Shown here: positions 63,633 to 64,000 of the stretch, piece after piece
Layout of the letters: each line of letters begins with the position of its first letter
Numbering within the stretch: position 1 is the stretch's first letter
Source: Haliea salexigens DSM 19537
GTDB lineage: Bacteria > Pseudomonadota > Gammaproteobacteria > Pseudomonadales > Halieaceae
DNA length: 64,000 nt
Direction of reading: 5' to 3'
Assembly (NCBI RefSeq): GCF_000423125.1
Contig: NZ_AUHJ01000010.1
Location: 116,239-180,238, forward strand
Position numbers and translations under genes: made by a program
The notes under the pieces: model-generated
What the model was told of the DNA's origin: nothing
Database searches by the model: none
What the model saw: the letters and a program-made list of their open reading frames with translations, nothing else

Positions 63633-64000
63633 TGTACCGGAGACATCCTTTACAGATTATACCGGTGCGCCGGCCGCCGGGCACATGGTTTACAGTTCCG
63701 GTACAAACGGATTGGTGGCGGGTTCAACCCGCCCCACATCCTCGTCAAAGAATCCTAGATCATACTCCAAGAAGCTGACAAGCCAGATCTTGTCCTCGAC
63801 TTCCCGTATTCCCACTGTTTGCCCGGCAAATACCGTGCTCAGGTTGATTTTCCGTTTACCGATACAGATCCTGCCACACTGGGTTACGTGTACCGAGCGA
63901 TCATGATAAGGATACTCAGGCTCCTCAGGAGGGTGGTAAGCCTTGGCTGAAGGTGTATAGAGGTCGCCCGGGTATTGGCCGTTTAACGACTGGTGCGGAC
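63633..64000 (-). mobile_element. 3' end of an IS481-type insertion sequence (cut by window edge)
   Basis: The element runs out of the window at 64000. Its inner end is taken at about 63633, where TGTACCGGA begins, because transposase sequence lies just inside and the tRNA-Val ends 14 bases outside. A matching inverted copy TCCGGTACA lies at 63697-63705. The exact terminus and target duplication cannot be confirmed without the other end. Confidence 0.6.
63690..64000 (-). CDS. IS481-type transposase, C-terminal fragment
   Basis: About 103 residues are visible, ending in NPFVPEL. PHQSLNGQYPGDLYTPSAKAY is the region just after the last catalytic Glu of DDE integrase-core transposases, and the following strands (CGRICIGKRKINLSTVFAGQ) match the C-terminal domain of IS481-family enzymes. 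The catalytic core lies beyond the window. The stop codon falls 57 bases inside the presumed element end. Confidence 0.8.
   Translation of the reverse strand, partial: PHQSLNGQYPGDLYTPSAKAYHPPEEPEYPYHDRSVHVTQCGRICIGKRKINLSTVFAGQTVGIREVEDKIWLVSFLEYDLGFFDEDVGRVEPATNPFVPEL

Overview
The window is GC-rich, densely packed chromosomal DNA from a Gram-negative bacterium. Lipid A and Kdo genes, a diheme cytochrome c4, hemN with an FNR/Anr-type promoter, many CoA- and steroid/aromatic-type catabolic genes (two Rieske oxygenases, several SDRs, NTF2-like proteins, an acyl-CoA ligase) and a putrescine pathway point to a marine aerobic gammaproteobacterium. My inference is the Halieaceae/Spongiibacteraceae (Cellvibrionales) neighbourhood; no rRNA is present to settle it. 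No gene-free stretch exceeds 300 bases. The longest are 14940-15211, 40640-40868 and 8521-8753, and they carry mostly regulatory-looking dyads.

Layout. 1-5.6 kb: edge of a GPH/MelB-type transporter, a zinc-ribbon protein, cytochrome c4, an AlgP/histone-H1-like protein, a PQQ-type sugar dehydrogenase, a small membrane protein and hemN. 5.7-8.5 kb: a subtilisin-family lipoprotein. 8.75-12.65 kb: an amidohydrolase - Rieske oxygenase - SDR - acetoacetate-decarboxylase-like cassette whose last gene is frameshifted. 12.7-16.4 kb: a secreted KatG and a membrane diguanylate cyclase. 16.5-24.5 kb: iron alcohol dehydrogenase, two HSL-type hydrolases, a metallo-beta-lactamase-fold protein, a DMT exporter, an acyl-CoA ligase and a quinone-oxidoreductase-like MDR. 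24.7-27.7 kb: a GlpD-family FAD dehydrogenase, DUF805 and RlmA.

27.8-38.9 kb is a lipopolysaccharide core / lipid A locus: DUF6165, GT9 heptosyltransferase, Kdo kinase, sugar epimerase, GT4, a fused O-antigen-ligase/GT2 protein, a CDP-glycerol-type transferase, two LpxL-type acyltransferases and WaaA. 38.9-40.6 kb holds small DUF-type genes. 40.9-46.1 kb is a TetR gene followed by an apparent operon (MDR dehydrogenase, alkylsulfatase-like MBL protein, sulfotransferase, SDR) with a perfect operator-like dyad in front of it. 46.2-51.2 kb carries divergent putrescine aminotransferase and glutamine-synthetase-like genes, a secreted beta-carbonic anhydrase and glutaryl-CoA dehydrogenase. 51.3-56.8 kb: a membrane-anchored hydrolase, an M48 lipoprotein protease whose ribosome-binding site lies in a long hairpin, a second Rieske oxygenase, an NPT1-like transporter and a Tat-exported aldo-keto reductase. 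56.9-62.8 kb: PBP7-type endopeptidase behind a tightly overlapping glycerolipid operon (HAD-PlsC fusion, PlsB, GpsA). The window ends with an NTF2-like gene, tRNA-Val(GAC) and the 3' part of an IS481-type transposase.

No CRISPR array, prophage or classical defence island is visible. The most unusual items are the WaaL-GT2 fusion, the HAD-PlsC protein with a histone-H1/AT-hook-like tail, the sequestered ribosome-binding site of the M48 gene, the altered metal motif of the sulfatase-like protein, and a complete class-II FNR promoter architecture in front of hemN.
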